Origin: Coprinopsis marcescibilis
Taxonomy: Eukaryota; Basidiomycota; Agaricomycetes; Agaricales; Psathyrellaceae
Length of the DNA stretch: 64,000 bases
Assembly (NCBI GenBank): GCA_004369085.1
Contig: ML210158.1
Location: 62,001-126,000, forward strand
Reading direction: 5' to 3'
The notes under the pieces are model-generated. The model worked only from the letters and a program-made list of their open reading frames with translations. It was not told the DNA's origin and did no database searches. This document shows, in pieces, positions 12,004 through 23,878 of this stretch; within the stretch, counting starts at the first letter, position 1; each line of letters begins with the position of its first letter. The position numbers and the translations under genes were made by a program.

Positions 12004-13435
12004 TTACAGTTTGCCTGTGTTTCCACCTGTAAAGAGCATTGGGAGTGCTTTTGGCGCCTGCTCAATTCCGCCCTCCACTATGTGAAATTTGCGTTTCAGA
12101 GTACCGCTGACAAGGCCCTTCCTGAGTTCATCCAGAGCCTCGGGATATTGGTGCTCGTAATCCATGCTAGAAAGACATCAGGCGAATCTCGCACGGGAAG
12201 AGCAAGGGTCGTACACAATGAACCCCTGCAAAGTAGCACGTTGGGAGATAATGTTCAAGTATGCCTGCAAGCCCTTTGGCTTCTTGGCGTCTGACAGATG
12301 TTCTTGAGTCAGAACTACGAAAACAAGGGCGAGGTGACTTACTATACGCTGAAATTGCACCGCACAACACAATCCTCGCATTCTTATTCAGGCGGGTGAG
12401 CAGGAAATCCAACATATCGCCTGATGATACTCGTCAGCCGATTTGTTGCTTGATTTAACCGACAGCACATACCACCAACGTTGTCAAAGTAGACATCGAG
12501 GTAACCAATGTGTTTCTTCACGTCGCTAAAGAAGGTGGGACTCTTATAATCGAGTGCCTTGTCGACACCGATTTCTTGTTCCAACCACCGACATTTCTCG
12601 GGCCCACCTGCGATTGCGTAGACTTTGGCACCGGCTGCCTTTCCCAACTGGCAGGCAATAGTACCGACAGAACCTGCAGCTCCCGACACGACAAGCTTTT
12701 CGCCTGCCTTGAGCTTTCCAACGTCTTTCAAGCCCTGTTATGACGTCAACATGTTGGACGGCGAAAGGGATTCAGAAAGACGAACGAAGTACGCGGTAAG
12801 GCCTGTCAGGTTGGGGTAAGTGCGTCACGTTCAACTCATATTAGCTGGCTTGGCACAAACCTGATGAACCCAGGGGACCCAAGTAGTCCAGCGCATCTAT
12901 ACCAGGGGAAAGTCTAGCCGGAGATCAGAGGTTATTTGCAGAGGAACACGAGGGTTGGGAGCACGAACTCTAGTTTCACCAGGTGCTTGTCGTGTACGAC
13001 AGCGTACTCCTGCATTCCTGGAAGACATGAGCATCTACCCCGCAACCATTAACTAGAAGGATAAAGAGACATACCCCAAGCTCCGCTAACGTAGTCTCCG
13101 ACACTGAAAGTACTTCCTGGACCAGCAGCAACAACGATGCCGAGGCCTGCAGCTCGCATAACCTACCATACAGAACTATTGGGTATTGCGGTTAAAACAC
13201 AGAATAATGATATACGTACCTCACCGATCTGAACAGGGGGCAGGTAACTTCGCACATCCCTAATGTAGCCCCGCATTGCGGGGTCGAGTGACAGCCATGT
13301 ACATTGCACCAGCGCCTTTCCTGGGCCAGGCGTGAGCTGGGACAAGGGCCGCACTTCCGTGCGGAATGTATCTGGCTCAATATCGCCGTCAGGACGCGAG
13401 TTCAGGACGATCTGCTTGTAGTTGGAGGGGACCAT
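12004..13435 (-). CDS. NADP-dependent MDR oxidoreductase (leukotriene B4 12-hydroxydehydrogenase type)
   Basis: Nine minus-strand exons, 13435-13220, 13162-13075, 13017-12969, 12913-12861, 12802-12786, 12734-12473, 12420-12343, 12290-12215 and 12166-12004, encode 333 residues. The N-terminal half carries LSLDPAMRGYI and VGDYVSGAWGMQEYAVV. The Rossmann fold has the nucleotide loop SGAAGSVGTIACQLGK, followed by DVYFDNVGGDMLD and ARIVLCGAIS. These mark the zinc-free branch of the medium-chain dehydrogenase superfamily that reduces alpha,beta-unsaturated carbonyls with NADPH; the actual substrate is unknown. The protein ends in GGNTGKL. Exon 5 is only 17 nt (GLTAYF codons) and is needed to keep the frame. 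A TTAAATA box lies about 36-42 bp upstream of the ATG (13471-13477). The gene converges on the membrane-protein gene. Confidence 0.88.
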
Positions 13436-14131
13436 TGTGTATATGATGAGGGAAGCAGAAAGAGAACTGGTATTTAAGGCAGAGCAACATGGTGTTACAG
13501 TTCTGAGCGGAGGTGCATCAACACCGACAAATGGACCGGCTAAGTAGTCGCCGGAACCAGTCTCCTAAAGCAAAGACCATTGGTAAAGCACCTCGAAGGT
13601 ATTATACATGCCAAGGTACTCAAAAAAGGCCAAGGGCATCTGAAATATTTAAATGGGTATGAAACGAGAGTGAACGAGCTTCGATGAGTTTGCGTAGTAC
13701 TGAAGTGCAGGATCTAGCAAACCAGAGTAAAGTTTTCCAGTTTCAGTATGCTTGATTGTTGTATGAAGTTCGGAAGTGTTATGAAGCTGTTGGTGGACGG
13801 CATGCCAACTTCTCGAAGTGGGAGAAAGATATGAGAAAAGTTGTTTTGGAGGCGGCAGAAGCTTCCTTTCCCAGAAGTAGGGTCAGCAGGACATTATGAT
13901 GAGATTATTGAATACTGGTTCATGTCAAAGCTAAGGAAACGCGTGTTCTTCAGTTATGGCTGGAGCGGCTGCAACCTAATGATTTGTGTATTCGGAGGGC
14001 AAAGGCGAATGGGAGTTGTTGCGCGGTATAGTCCATTCCAACTTCCATCTAGTCTAAGGAGCAACAGAAATGTAGTTTTGTTTCGTTTCGCAAGGCGCGT
14101 GAAGCGATAAAACGATGACGTTCCGCAGTGT
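13436..14131. other. intergenic, upstream of the MDR oxidoreductase gene
   Basis: Nearly 700 bp with no supported gene. It should hold the promoter of the oxidoreductase gene (TATA-like TTAAATA on the minus strand at 13471-13477) and the 3' end of the complex I subunit gene. The open frames here are short and show no domain or splice support. Confidence 0.5.
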
Positions 14132-14458
14132 TTACTCGTCTTCGTAGCCTTGAACTGGCGTTCTCTGCCTGTTGGGGACTGCGCGGACGGTTAGGCGCGA
14201 CTCAGAACTACTATTGGCCAACTCACCTGGGTATCCCAGAGGAATTGGCGGCGGCTCTACATATCCAAAGTGCTTTCGGATGGGAGGAACAGCAACAGCT
14301 AGGACGGGACCGATGCCGCCAATGATACACGAATAGAAAATGACGGGGTTTTCGTGGGCTTGCCGTTGCTACTGAGACATTAGCTGCGTCAAATCCAAAG
14401 CCCAGCGACGTACAAGATATCTGTAGGTCGAGCGAAACGGATTCAACAACGACGCCAT
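14132..14458 (-). CDS. nuo9.5: NADH:ubiquinone oxidoreductase 9.5 kDa subunit (complex I)
   Basis: Three exons, 14458-14414, 14368-14227 and 14178-14132, give a 77-residue protein. After a short N-terminus (MASLLNPFRSTYRYL) it reads ENPVIFYSCIIGGIGPVL and AVAVPPIRKHFGY, a single membrane helix, and ends YPVPNRQRTPVQGYEDE. This is the layout of the Neurospora 9.5 kDa accessory subunit, counterpart of mammalian NDUFA3, which sits in the membrane arm of mitochondrial complex I. The start ATG is 163 bp from the ATG of SNU66 on the other strand, so the two genes share one short divergent promoter. No exon is longer than 142 nt and the whole protein is below 80 residues, so automatic gene callers could easily miss it. 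Confidence 0.85.
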
Positions 14459-14621
14459 GATGGAGGGGACAGCGGAGAACGTTGGACGTCGAAGAGCAGA
14501 GCGTTGACGGTTGTGACCGGTTGCTTACTAATCAACTCTCACTGACGCTCGTTGTGTCCAACTGGGTTGTGTCCGCACCACATCTACCCCAGCCACTGTT
14601 CTCCAGTATCTGCCGTCCACA
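14459..14621. promoter_or_regulatory. shared divergent promoter, nuo9.5 / SNU66
   Basis: Only 163 bp separate the two start codons, so both transcripts must start in this interval. No clear TATA box is visible in either direction; pyrimidine-rich stretches are present before the SNU66 ATG. Confidence 0.6.
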
Positions 14622-17493
14622 ATGTCGATGGAACAGAGTATCAGCTTGGAAGAGACCAACAAGATTCGTATTTCTCTTGGTCTCAAACCTTTGACCGATG
14701 ACAAAGCTCCAGAGGATAAAGAAAAAGTCGCCGAGGACAACTATGCGAAAGTGCGGGAGCAGGAGGTCAAGGACCGTGAAACCAAGTATGTTCTTGCATT
14801 CTATCTACCCTGCACACCGTTCTAACTGGGGGTTTTCAATTTCAAAAGGAAAATCCAGGATCGCATAGCCAAGTAAGTAGATTACCGCTCAAGTTGGCAG
14901 TGACTTCCATTATGCTGGATTTGCAACACAGACCAACGCTGTCCCCAAGAACCACAGAACACAGCTCATTCGTGTTTCTCACAGGGTACGAAATCGACGG
15001 GAACTTAATTCTTCGTTGAAAGGTGCAACTTTGGGTGATGCAGATGGAGAAGACGACACCTTGAAATGGATCAAACGTAGCAAGAAGAAAGAAAAGGAGC
15101 TCGCTAAGAAGCGTCAGCAGGAGCTTGAGGAGATGGACAAAGCGGCTCAAGACGAATATTCGGAACGTACGTGTTGATTCCAACTTTTCGCTGCTTGCAT
15201 GGTGCTAAATGGATTAACGCAGGCGATCTCGCTGGTCTAAAGGTCAGCCACGACTTCGATGACCTAGGAGAAGGCGAAGACCGGATACTTACATTGAAAG
15301 ATAGCCGCATCCTCGACAACGAAGGTGAGTAGTAACATGTAGCTTCGGAACCGCTCATGCTAACTGCATACCACAGAGGATGAGCTTCAGAACTTTGAAA
15401 TGGCTGAGGAGGAACGGCGGAAAAAGAACCAGGACCTTAGAATCAAGCGCCGGGAATATACCGGTTATGACGACGACGAATTTGTTGAGGGCGCTCAAGG
15501 CCTTATGAAGCGGTCCATTCTCTCCAAGTACGACGAGGAGATTGAGGGTTCAAAACAAACAGTGAGTCTCGGATGAATGAATGTCCATTACCTTTCTGTG
15601 CTCATTGTTCTTCAGGAATTCAGGTTAGGGTCGTCAACGACAGTATCCAAGAAGTCTAAGCAAGAAGCAGAATTGCAACAAGCCGCTGCTGCTGTCAATA
15701 AATCTTTACTCTCGATTGACTATGCCAGTCAGTGCCTTCCTAATTTTCCAGGATCATTGTGCTCAATAAATTATTTTCAGAAAACCTTGAAACTGCAGAT
15801 TACGTTAAAGAAGGTGATGTAGGATTCAAGAAACCCAAGGTATGTACTCGGCACTTGACGCATACAATTGCTCATATGTGTCTTTATTTTGCTAGACTAA
15901 GAAGAAGCGACCTTCTCGTCGTGCAGCTTTGGAAGCGGACGAAGACACCATGGACGTAGATGCGAAGCAAGTACCGATATCAAGAGACCTTGAGGCCAAC
16001 TTTGTGGATGACGATGACCTCCAAGCCGCGCTCGCCCGGTCAAGAAAAGCCAAGCTACGCAAATCAAACAAACTCACGCCAGAAGAACTAGCGAAGAGAA
16101 GTAAGTCTTCTTCAATCCGTACAATTCGTCTAGTTGCTTACTTTGTGACAGTCGCAGAGCAAAGGTTGCAGGAAACCGTCGAAACCCAGGAAGCAGAAGA
16201 TGCGGAAGGCTCAGGTCTTGTGTTCGATGAAACATCTGAATTCGTTCAATCTGTCGGGTTGAATCCCGTCGTCAAACCCAAACAAGAACCGAGGGAAGTC
16301 AGGTTGCCTCAAGCGCAAGATGCCAGGCCTTCAGCGCGCTCACAATCTCGCGATGCGTCCTTGGCTCCAGGCGATGTTCCAATGAGCGAACTCGAGGCGG
16401 GAGAGGTACAAGTTAAAGAAGAGAACGAGGAAGAGTTTGACATGGAGATGCTAGACGCCATAGAGGAAACATTCCAAGAACTGGACGGTGATGTTAAGAA
16501 GGAAGAGGAAGAAGCGGACCTGGGGGTTGGCACATCCTCGGAACAAAATTTCAGCGCGGGTATGGCAGCGACGCTCAACATCCTCAAACAACAGGGTGTC
16601 ATCCACGGCGTCACAAGCGAGCAGCAGCAGCGAGAAAATACCCAGAAGCAGCGCGATTTGTGGCTTGCTGAGCAACGGTTCAAGATTGCGAAACGCGAAT
16701 TGGAGAAGCACCAGTCGAGGGGCGGTGCGAACAGGGACCAGGCTCAGCGGGAATACGATAACCGACTCCGAGAGTTGCAAGAGAAGCGCCAGGCCCAGGA
16801 TGACTTCAACGGCAGCTACAAACCAGACGTTAACATCGTTTATTACGACGAGTTTGGCCGAGAGCTGACTGTGAAGGAGGCTTGGAAGGCGCTGTCGCAC
16901 AAGTTCCATGGAAAAGGTTCGGGCAAGATGAAGACGGAGAAGAGGCTGAAGAAGATTGCGGATGAGAAGAAGAAATTGGCAATGGCGAGTGGTGATACGC
17001 CGCTGAGCATGAATAGGGCGTTCCAGCAGCGACAGGAGAAACTAGGTCAGGCTCATTTCATTCTGTCTGTTGGAAACCGAGGGTAAGTTCCTTGTTCTAT
17101 CCGATTATGAGGACTCCACCCTAACGATCGTCCTACAGTGCTATCCCGCAGGCGGGTGATTTCATGGAGACACAACCGCTACAGAAGGGCAAAACGGAGA
17201 AGGCGAAGAAGAAGAAGGAAGGCAAGGGCCAGCAGCAACCTGAAGCAGGGTTTATGACCCTCCCCGCACCTGCGATACAGGCCGTGACAAATGGAGGGTC
17301 AGGTCCAGGTAGTTTGGCAGGATCGCCCGCACCGAGGGCTGGGTTCTCGCGGATTTCGTCGACGCCGGTAGATACTCCATCGCAAAGTAATGGCGGTACT
17401 CCGGGCCCAACGGATCGTATCAAGGTTACGTTTGGGCTGAAGCGTAAGGCGGGAGAGGAGCTGGCGGGCTCACCTCCGCCCAAGCGACGGTAG
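14622..17493 (+). CDS. SNU66: U4/U6.U5 tri-snRNP protein Snu66 (SART-1 family)
   Basis: Ten exons: 14622-14785, 14849-14872, 14985-15166, 15223-15324, 15377-15561, 15616-15727, 15781-15839, 15896-16100, 16152-17082, 17139-17493; 772 residues. The N-terminus SISLEETNKIRISLGLKPL is the hallmark of the SART-1/Snu66 family. Further family blocks are DLAGLKVSHDFDDLGEG, a DEFVEGAQG-like segment, YDEFGRELTVKEAWKALSH and FHGKGSGKMKTEKRLKK. The middle is acidic and low complexity; the last exon is basic and Pro-rich, ending GLKRKAGEELAGSPPPKRR, a likely nuclear localisation signal. Known role: tri-snRNP component needed for pre-mRNA splicing in the nucleus. Exon 2 is only 24 nt. The gene converges on RNH201 197 bp away. 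Confidence 0.92.
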
Positions 17494-17690
17494 ATAGGCT
17501 AGGGAGCAATGCTACTTAGATGTCTGAGGGTATGAGGGCTTGACTGGTCCCTTGTTTTGCACGAAGAATCCATTTGTTTTGATGTCGATGCCATTATACC
17601 ATTATATGTATAGACCAGAGAATGATAATATTTGTTACAGATGTTGAACGTTGAACATGAAGCGAAAGGAATTATATGTTAGCTGCAAGA

Positions 17691-18925
17691 TTAGAACGAA
17701 CTGATGCTGGAGAGGCTGAGATCTTTTGCGACTGCGCTTCGGTCTTTGTCAAGGCCTGATCCGCTCTCGAAAGCTTTGACTAGTGATGCCTGTCCTTCGT
17801 CGATCCTGCATATATCGTTCTTTTTGAGCTTCACGGTGGTATGGCATACACCGAACGAGTGCTTACCACTTGACCTCGTGTCCTTGCTTTTCGAGTATTA
17901 GTCTGACGGTCGCCCAAGAGAACCGCGCAAGTTTTGGGAATCCAAAGACGGGGTCAACAGAGTTTCGCAGCCACTCTTGAGTGTTTGGGTCTGGAAGGGA
18001 TTTATGGGCATTCCCCTCTCCACTACGGAAGACCCGATCTCGAACGCACCTGATGGGTAGCCAGAACCGACGGCTGAGCTGAACTTGGATGCTACATCAG
18101 GGTCGCGACTGTCCTCTTCGAACGTCCACCCTTCTATGCATGCATCTCTCGTCACTTTTGCAGCCACACTGGCTGCTCCGACGATCTTGAACAGCGAGTC
18201 GGCCTTGTTCTTTACTGTAAAGTTGATTCCGGGGAACTGGGAGGAGAGGTAGGCTTCGTAGGTTGTTGTGTTTCCCAGAGCGTCTACGAAGACCTGTAGG
18301 TTCCAGTTTGAATGTCAGTCGCCCAAAACGGTATGGGAGATGGGGGGTTTGAGACGTACGTCGGAGAGAACGATGCCTTTGTTGAGGACGTCGCGGATGA
18401 GGCCGATTGTCGCGTCTTGGGACTGTTTGTTGAGGTTCGTTGGGGGTCGTTTGAGCATGCCGCTTGAAATTGCTTGGGGACTAGGAGCGGCAGTGAGCTC
18501 ACTGGTTTGGTTCTAGGAAGCTTGAATGGTGATAGGCATACCTGATTACTCGTACTGACCATGCTAGGTTGGCTGGGTCAGAGCTGAGAGTCGAGAGCAA
18601 GGAGGCCCGCGTCGACGCGTTTAGAGTCTTGGAATCTGTACGTATCGTGGTTTAGGGATTGCTGGTGCTCGCTCAAGGTGCGTGAGAGCGTACCTGCAAA
18701 TCCGAGTTCCTCAAGGGTGTCCTGGTATGCGGCAGGGCAGTATGCGACGCCGTATACGAGCGGGCCTAGTACTGGGCCACGGCCGGCTTCATCGACGCCG
18801 AGAATGTACGGTCCTGCAGCTGTTGGCAGTGGCGAATGGTGGGTATATGATTCGGTTAATGGTGTCGAAGGTTCAGGCGCTGAGGGAACGCGGAGAGGCG
18901 TTTCTTCAGTTTCAGAGTCGGACAT
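17691..18925 (-). CDS. RNH201: ribonuclease H2 catalytic subunit A
   Basis: Six exons, 18925-18694, 18635-18542, 18480-18360, 18293-18050, 17990-17867 and 17805-17691, encode 309 residues. The catalytic DEAGRGP motif lies at about residue 45, followed by [19 protein letters not shown] and [20 protein letters not shown](D), which supply the acidic residues of type 2 RNase H enzymes. SGYPSDPNT and [16 protein letters not shown] are typical of eukaryotic subunit A. The C-terminus ends in SLSSISSF, resembling a PCNA-interacting tail by position but not matching the consensus well. It removes ribonucleotides from DNA and cleaves RNA-DNA hybrids in the nucleus, working with subunits B and C, not seen here. 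The N-terminal 35 residues are Ser/Pro-rich and probably unstructured. Confidence 0.93.
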
Positions 18926-19259
18926 GGTCGTGGTGAAGAAAGAGAAATGAGGACGCGCTCGTAAATCCTACCGACGCGTTTGATTCAGTTGATGAGATGA
19001 TGAGTTCGTGATCATTCCAACCGTAAAACGGGTGTCATAAAGGTACATGTATGAGTTGCTAATATACACGGCACTTCTACTATCAAGTAGAACGGGACAG
19101 AAACGCAGGTCCGCTGGTATAAGCTATGGCCAGAATAACTTTGACCAATGCATTCCTTCCCGTTAAATTCTAACGTCGTCGGTTTTCGCACATAAGTAGA
19201 ATTGAGCCCGGAGGTTTCGCCTGTTGTCTTCATATAAAAGGGTTTGGCGGGTGGTCATT
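18926..19259. other. intergenic, upstream of RNH201
   Basis: A 334-bp gap between two minus-strand genes. It should contain the RNH201 promoter and the RPB9 3' end; no other feature is recognised. Confidence 0.5.
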
Positions 19260-19836
19260 CTAGACATCAAGGAGACTCTCTGGAGGCAAGGATGGGTCCA
19301 TGAAGGTGTGATTGCACTTGGTGCAGACATAGAAGAGAATCATTCGGGTTTCTTTTCGCTTGGATTGATCCTGGTAGAAAACGGCGCTGTTTCACAGGAT
19401 ATTGAGAGGCTGCCATCCCGGAAGACTAACTGCGACCTACTCTTCAGTCCCACATTTTGGACATGGGATGTTGGAATGCGCCTAAGAGGACCGTCAGAAG
19501 GCCCTTGAAGAATGAAGAGACACCAACGCACCAAGGTAGGGTCTGAACCGAGATCTGTGGTGACCCCGACTTGTTCCCTGGTTCACGGTTAGATATAGGC
19601 TATGAACTGCGGCAAGCGTGATTTACTTTGTCACGGTGAGCAAATCGTTTTTGTAAATCATCCTGTTGTCCACAATCTCTTCATAGGGACATATTCTGCA
19701 GTTGTAAGCGAGCAGTCCCCGCTGGAGATCACCCTTGGGGTACAAAAGATTGTTGCATTCTGAGCAAAAGTGCAAAGAAGCCTGGAAACTTGGTCACTGA
19801 ATGCATAGGGAGCCCTGAAGGAGTCTGGCATACCAT
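19260..19836 (-). CDS. RPB9: RNA polymerase II subunit Rpb9
   Basis: Five exons, 19836-19834, 19781-19627, 19577-19532, 19481-19441 and 19386-19260, give 123 residues, the normal size for Rpb9. The first coding exon appears to be the ATG alone, followed by a GTATGC donor; the next exon continues ASLHFCSECNNLLYPKGD. Zinc ribbon 1 has CSEC and CRIC; zinc ribbon 2 has CPKC and CTKC, the latter after KRKETRMILFYV. YEEIVDNRMIYKNDLL is also typical. Rpb9 affects start-site selection, fidelity and TFIIS-stimulated cleavage by Pol II. An alternative start further upstream in the same frame as exon 2 was not found, so the ATG-only exon is the simplest model; it should be checked with RNA. Confidence 0.87.
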
Positions 19837-20611
19837 TGATTGCTACAACAGGAAGAACGAATATGAGACTGGTGGTGGTTATTGGCTGAAAGCTGAAAAG
19901 TGCTGCCAAAGCCATTGTCCATATAATGCCTTGGCGCACGGGCCGGTGCCGGCGTTGAAGAGGTCCCAACACTCAGATCTCGAGTCAGCACTGTGCTGTC
20001 CGCGTCCCATTTTATGAAGGCGTATGTTTGGTGAAGAAGCACTTGTTTGATTTGAAAACAGAAAATACAAGCTAAGCATGACGGCGATACCTGTTACCGG
20101 CAGAGCATTTGGACAGCTTAGAGCAGCTCCGATGACCCAGGCTACTGTCTAGCCCCGGGCAATAACGATCTTATGTGTTGGAACAGAAGATTTGTGCAAC
20201 GATGGACAGAAGAAGCACAGCCGGTTACCTAGAACAAGGATCTTCCATCGTCGTTCCGTTCGTCGCAAAAATCAGAGATAGGAGGGACCCCGGTAGCACC
20301 ATGAATCTCCGCTTGAATTTGGCAGGCAATGTTTGTATTGAGTTGTTTGGGAAAAGTCGCGGGGTTTGAAAGTGGGTGATTGGGGTCCGTGCGGAAGCAG
20401 TGTTGGCTAGTGTAGTGTCTGAGTTGGTTGTCGCCGTTCTGCGCTTCCTCGTCGTCGTTCGCAGCGACTATTTCCGCTTCGCACACATACATTCCGTTTA
20501 AGAGCTCAAGACTCTTTTATTTTCTCGACTTCCTCGTCGTTGGCTTTCTTATCTTCACGGTGTCTGGACAGCGGCGCAATCATTCTTCTTTCGATTTATC
20601 TGCCTTCTTGA
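19837..20611. promoter_or_regulatory. divergent intergenic region, RPB9 / ataxin-2 gene
   Basis: A 775-bp interval between two start codons on opposite strands. It probably carries both promoters and the 5' untranslated regions. A TC-rich stretch precedes the ataxin-2 ATG (about 20510-20600). No other gene is supported. Confidence 0.5.
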
Positions 20612-23600
20612 ATGGCCTCGACAGCTAGACAGAACAAACCTGTGAGGAAGGGGGGTCCAGAGCCTGTTCGGTATGTCTTCGTCGCTGTCCAGCACGATCC
20701 CAACAACCTCGTCCTCATACTCTCTTTTTAGCCGTCCTCCAGCCTGGACAGGCGCCAGGGCTTCACCCACATTCTCACCTTCCAACACCCCACGTCCTCA
20801 AAACCCTCAGTCTCCAAATTCCGCCAGCACCTTCCCATCGCTCGGCCATGCGAACGGCAATGTTCGCGTAGATCCGCAGCGCGACCGCGTTCTGCACTCC
20901 TTGGCTGGTTTGACCGTATGTCCGCGTGCTACGACTCTCTCGTAACGGACTTTTGACACATGACTAGGGTACCACCGTGGTACTTACCACAAAAACCGGT
21001 CAGCGCTACGAAGGCGTTGTTGCATCGACGGCCAGCGAAGGGGATACCTCCGGTGCAACACTCAAGGATGTCAAAGATGTCGCCAATCCCGGCGCCCCCC
21101 TCAAGGATCATCTGTTCATTCCATCTACAAACATCGACTCCTACACCTCGGGCCCTGCCGACTCCAAACCGACTAACGGAGATTGTAAGTATTGGTAACT
21201 TGAACAGCATTGATATCCAAATTCAATCTGCTTTTACAGCGTTCAGGACTGATGTCGAGATCAGCGCCAAGAGGGGCGTTGGTCGTGAGCGCGAACTTCA
21301 AGCTTGGGTACCCAGTGGTGATGGAAATGCTGGGGCTACCCTCGGGGATGAAGATACGTTTGGCCCCAACACCGGTTCTGGCGCGTGGGATCAATTCACA
21401 GCAAATGAAACGCTTTTCGGTGTGAAAGCCAGCTTTGACGAGGATGTTTACACAACCAGGATTGATCGTAATGCCCCTGACTTCAAGGAGCGTGAGCGCA
21501 ATGCTCAACGCATCGCTAACGAGATTATGGGGGTACGTCGTTACCAAAATGCTCTTTACTACCTTTTATGGATCGTCATCGCCAGACCACTACCAACAAC
21601 CCTCATGTTGCTGAAGAGCGTGGCCTCGTCGATGATAGCGGTATCAATGAAGAAGACAAGTACGTTACATGTCTCCACTCATACCCAAAATCGTTCTTGA
21701 CATCCCATTAGATACGGAGCTGTCGTTCGTGGAGCAGGTGCATATGTCCCACCCGGTGCCCGCAGTAAAACAGGCAACATTGTTTTGCCCGGCCCTCCCG
21801 TCCAGTCCAGTCCTAATCCTGAGATCCCCAAAGTCTCAGTGAATGGGCCTGACGGCACTGTCGCCCCTGCTAAAATACCGTCCCCTGCCCCTGGAGGTGC
21901 AGCGCCCAATGTTGCCAACAAGGTGTGTGCGGTGTTTGGGTCGCAACCTGCTTTCTTGCTGAAGATTCGATAGCCTCCCGCAGATCCTCTTCCTGCGTTC
22001 CGCGATTTCGTTACCAATGAGAAACAACGGTTGAACCAGAAGAGACAAGCCCTTGTCAAGAGTGAAATGGAGAAGCGAATGGCAGAGCTCGTCAAGTTCA
22101 GCCAGAACTTCAAGGTACGTGCGCATACACTCAAATCTTGGGCACTTCTCACACACTGCGCAGCTCAACAAGCCAATGCCCGACGATCTCGTATCAATTC
22201 TGGCAAAGGATGAAGACAAGCAGAAGGCAATTAGAGAAAAGGCTTCCAAAGATGCTGCTTCAGCGCAAGCAAGAGTCATTGGTGCATCGACTCCCGCCAC
22301 TGCTTCGAGAGGAGTTCTTAATGGCAATAAGCTCATTGCTAAACCCACTGCCCAAATCCCTGCCTCTAAAACCGTCACCGGTAACCTGAGCCAACAATCT
22401 TCGACTTCCTCGGTCCAAAAGACAATTACCAATAATGCTGCTGCGTCCTCTTCGGCGTCAGGGCTTGCCACTGCTCCCAAACCTGCTGACGGCGCCTCCG
22501 CTACAACCAAGAAAATCAGCATGGTCATTCAAACTATTCCCCCTTTCAAAGGGAGCAAGCCCAAAGCACCTGTTGCCGCAGGTCCGGGTGCAAATGGTGC
22601 TCAAGCCAAGCCTTCGACTCCAGCCAGCGGTTCTTCTGGCGGTGTCCCTCTTTCTCCTGCTACTGCTGCAAACAGATTGAATGTCAATGCGCCATCATTT
22701 AGAACTACCAAGGTAACTTGGGTTTTAGTTAGTCGCCACTTTACTCTTGTACTGAGGTGCTTCTTTCTAGCAGGGCTCAGCATCCCCAAGCTTGAGTGCA
22801 GCCTCTGCATCTGTCTCTCCCAAGCCCCCCAAGAATGAAGTCGTATGTCCCCACACCTCCTATCGCATTTGTTCTGATCCGCTGACGACAAACAGACTCC
22901 CCATAACCCCTTCTTCGGCACGCGTCCCATCAAGAAAAGTACCCCTGTCAACGTTAAAGACGACTTTAATCCGTTCAAGCACAACAAGGTTGTTGATGCT
23001 TCTCAAGTTTGTATGTGCATCTTTCAGTTTATTGGCTCCATAATAAGTTAAGCTCACCCTTTTCGACAGCTGCGATGTGGCCGTATAGTGGCAAGCGATA
23101 TGTGCAACTGTACCCACCTCCTCAGCACCCTCAGGCACAACACCAGCCTCACATGCCTCCTCCTCCCGTCCCAACTCCCATGCCTCAACAGTCATACGAC
23201 GAGGATCCTGCAGCTCAGCAAGCTGCCGCCGCCTCACGTGGTTATGTCTACGCTTATCCTCACTACGGTTACCCTGGCCAGGTCTGTTTTCTTATGCTTC
23301 CCATGACACTGCGGTTATTTAATCGCGAGTTTCCCTTTGCTGTAGCAGCATATGATGCCCGGTATGCCTCCTCCCGGACCACCTGGAGCATATATGCAAG
23401 GCCATTACATGCAACCAATGCCATATCCTCCTGGTATGCCTCCTCCAAATGGTATGGAACTGTTTAACTTCGTTTATGCATTTGTTGACGTCATCCCTAT
23501 TAGCCATGTACTCCCCTGCTATGGGCCAAATGCCACGTTGGTTTCTTTTGACCTTTGATTTAGGCATGAAGCTAAATGTTTTGTTCCGTAGCGCCACAAG

Positions 23601-23878
23601 CATACATGCCTCCTCCAGGTGCTTACCCGCCGCCACCAAACGGTTCCGGTCCTCGCCCGTCAATGCCACCTACACCTATTCCATCACACGCACACCCATA
23701 CTATCATCAAAGCCCTCAAAGTATGTGTATCGAACTATTTACATTTTCCACAGTCTAACGTATGGTGATTTCAGTGCAACACGCCGTACCTTACCCCATG
23801 ATGATGCCACCGCCCGCTCCCCCACATCCTTACGACGGCTCGGCACCTCCGCCAGTACCAATGGGCGGACATGCATGA
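20612..23878 (+). CDS. PBP1: ataxin-2 / Pbp1-like RNA-granule protein
   Basis: Fifteen exons: 20612-20670, 20732-20915, 20968-21184, 21240-21532, 21586-21659, 21712-21922, 21974-22114, 22164-22712, 22774-22842, 22896-23010, 23070-23281, 23349-23451, 23504-23536, 23592-23720, 23775-23878; 830 residues. A Lsm-like domain (GTTVVLTTKTGQRYEG) is followed by the LsmAD domain (WDQFTANETLFGVKASFDED and YTTRIDRNAPDFKERE), the pair that defines ataxin-2. Downstream are conserved NPFFGTRP and DDFNPFKHNK segments, then a long Pro/Met/Tyr/Gln-rich tail likely to drive condensation. In yeast Pbp1 binds poly(A)-binding protein and regulates poly(A) length, stress granules and TORC1. I do not see a clear PAM2 motif. 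Exons 9 and 12 each have tandem TAGCAG acceptors that could add or drop one Gln. The gene converges on BUB1. Confidence 0.92.

Noticed and set aside
16309..16909. Minus-strand open frames of 124 and 152 codons
   Set aside because: Antisense to the acidic SNU66 exon 9; low-complexity Ser/Leu sequence typical of shadow frames.
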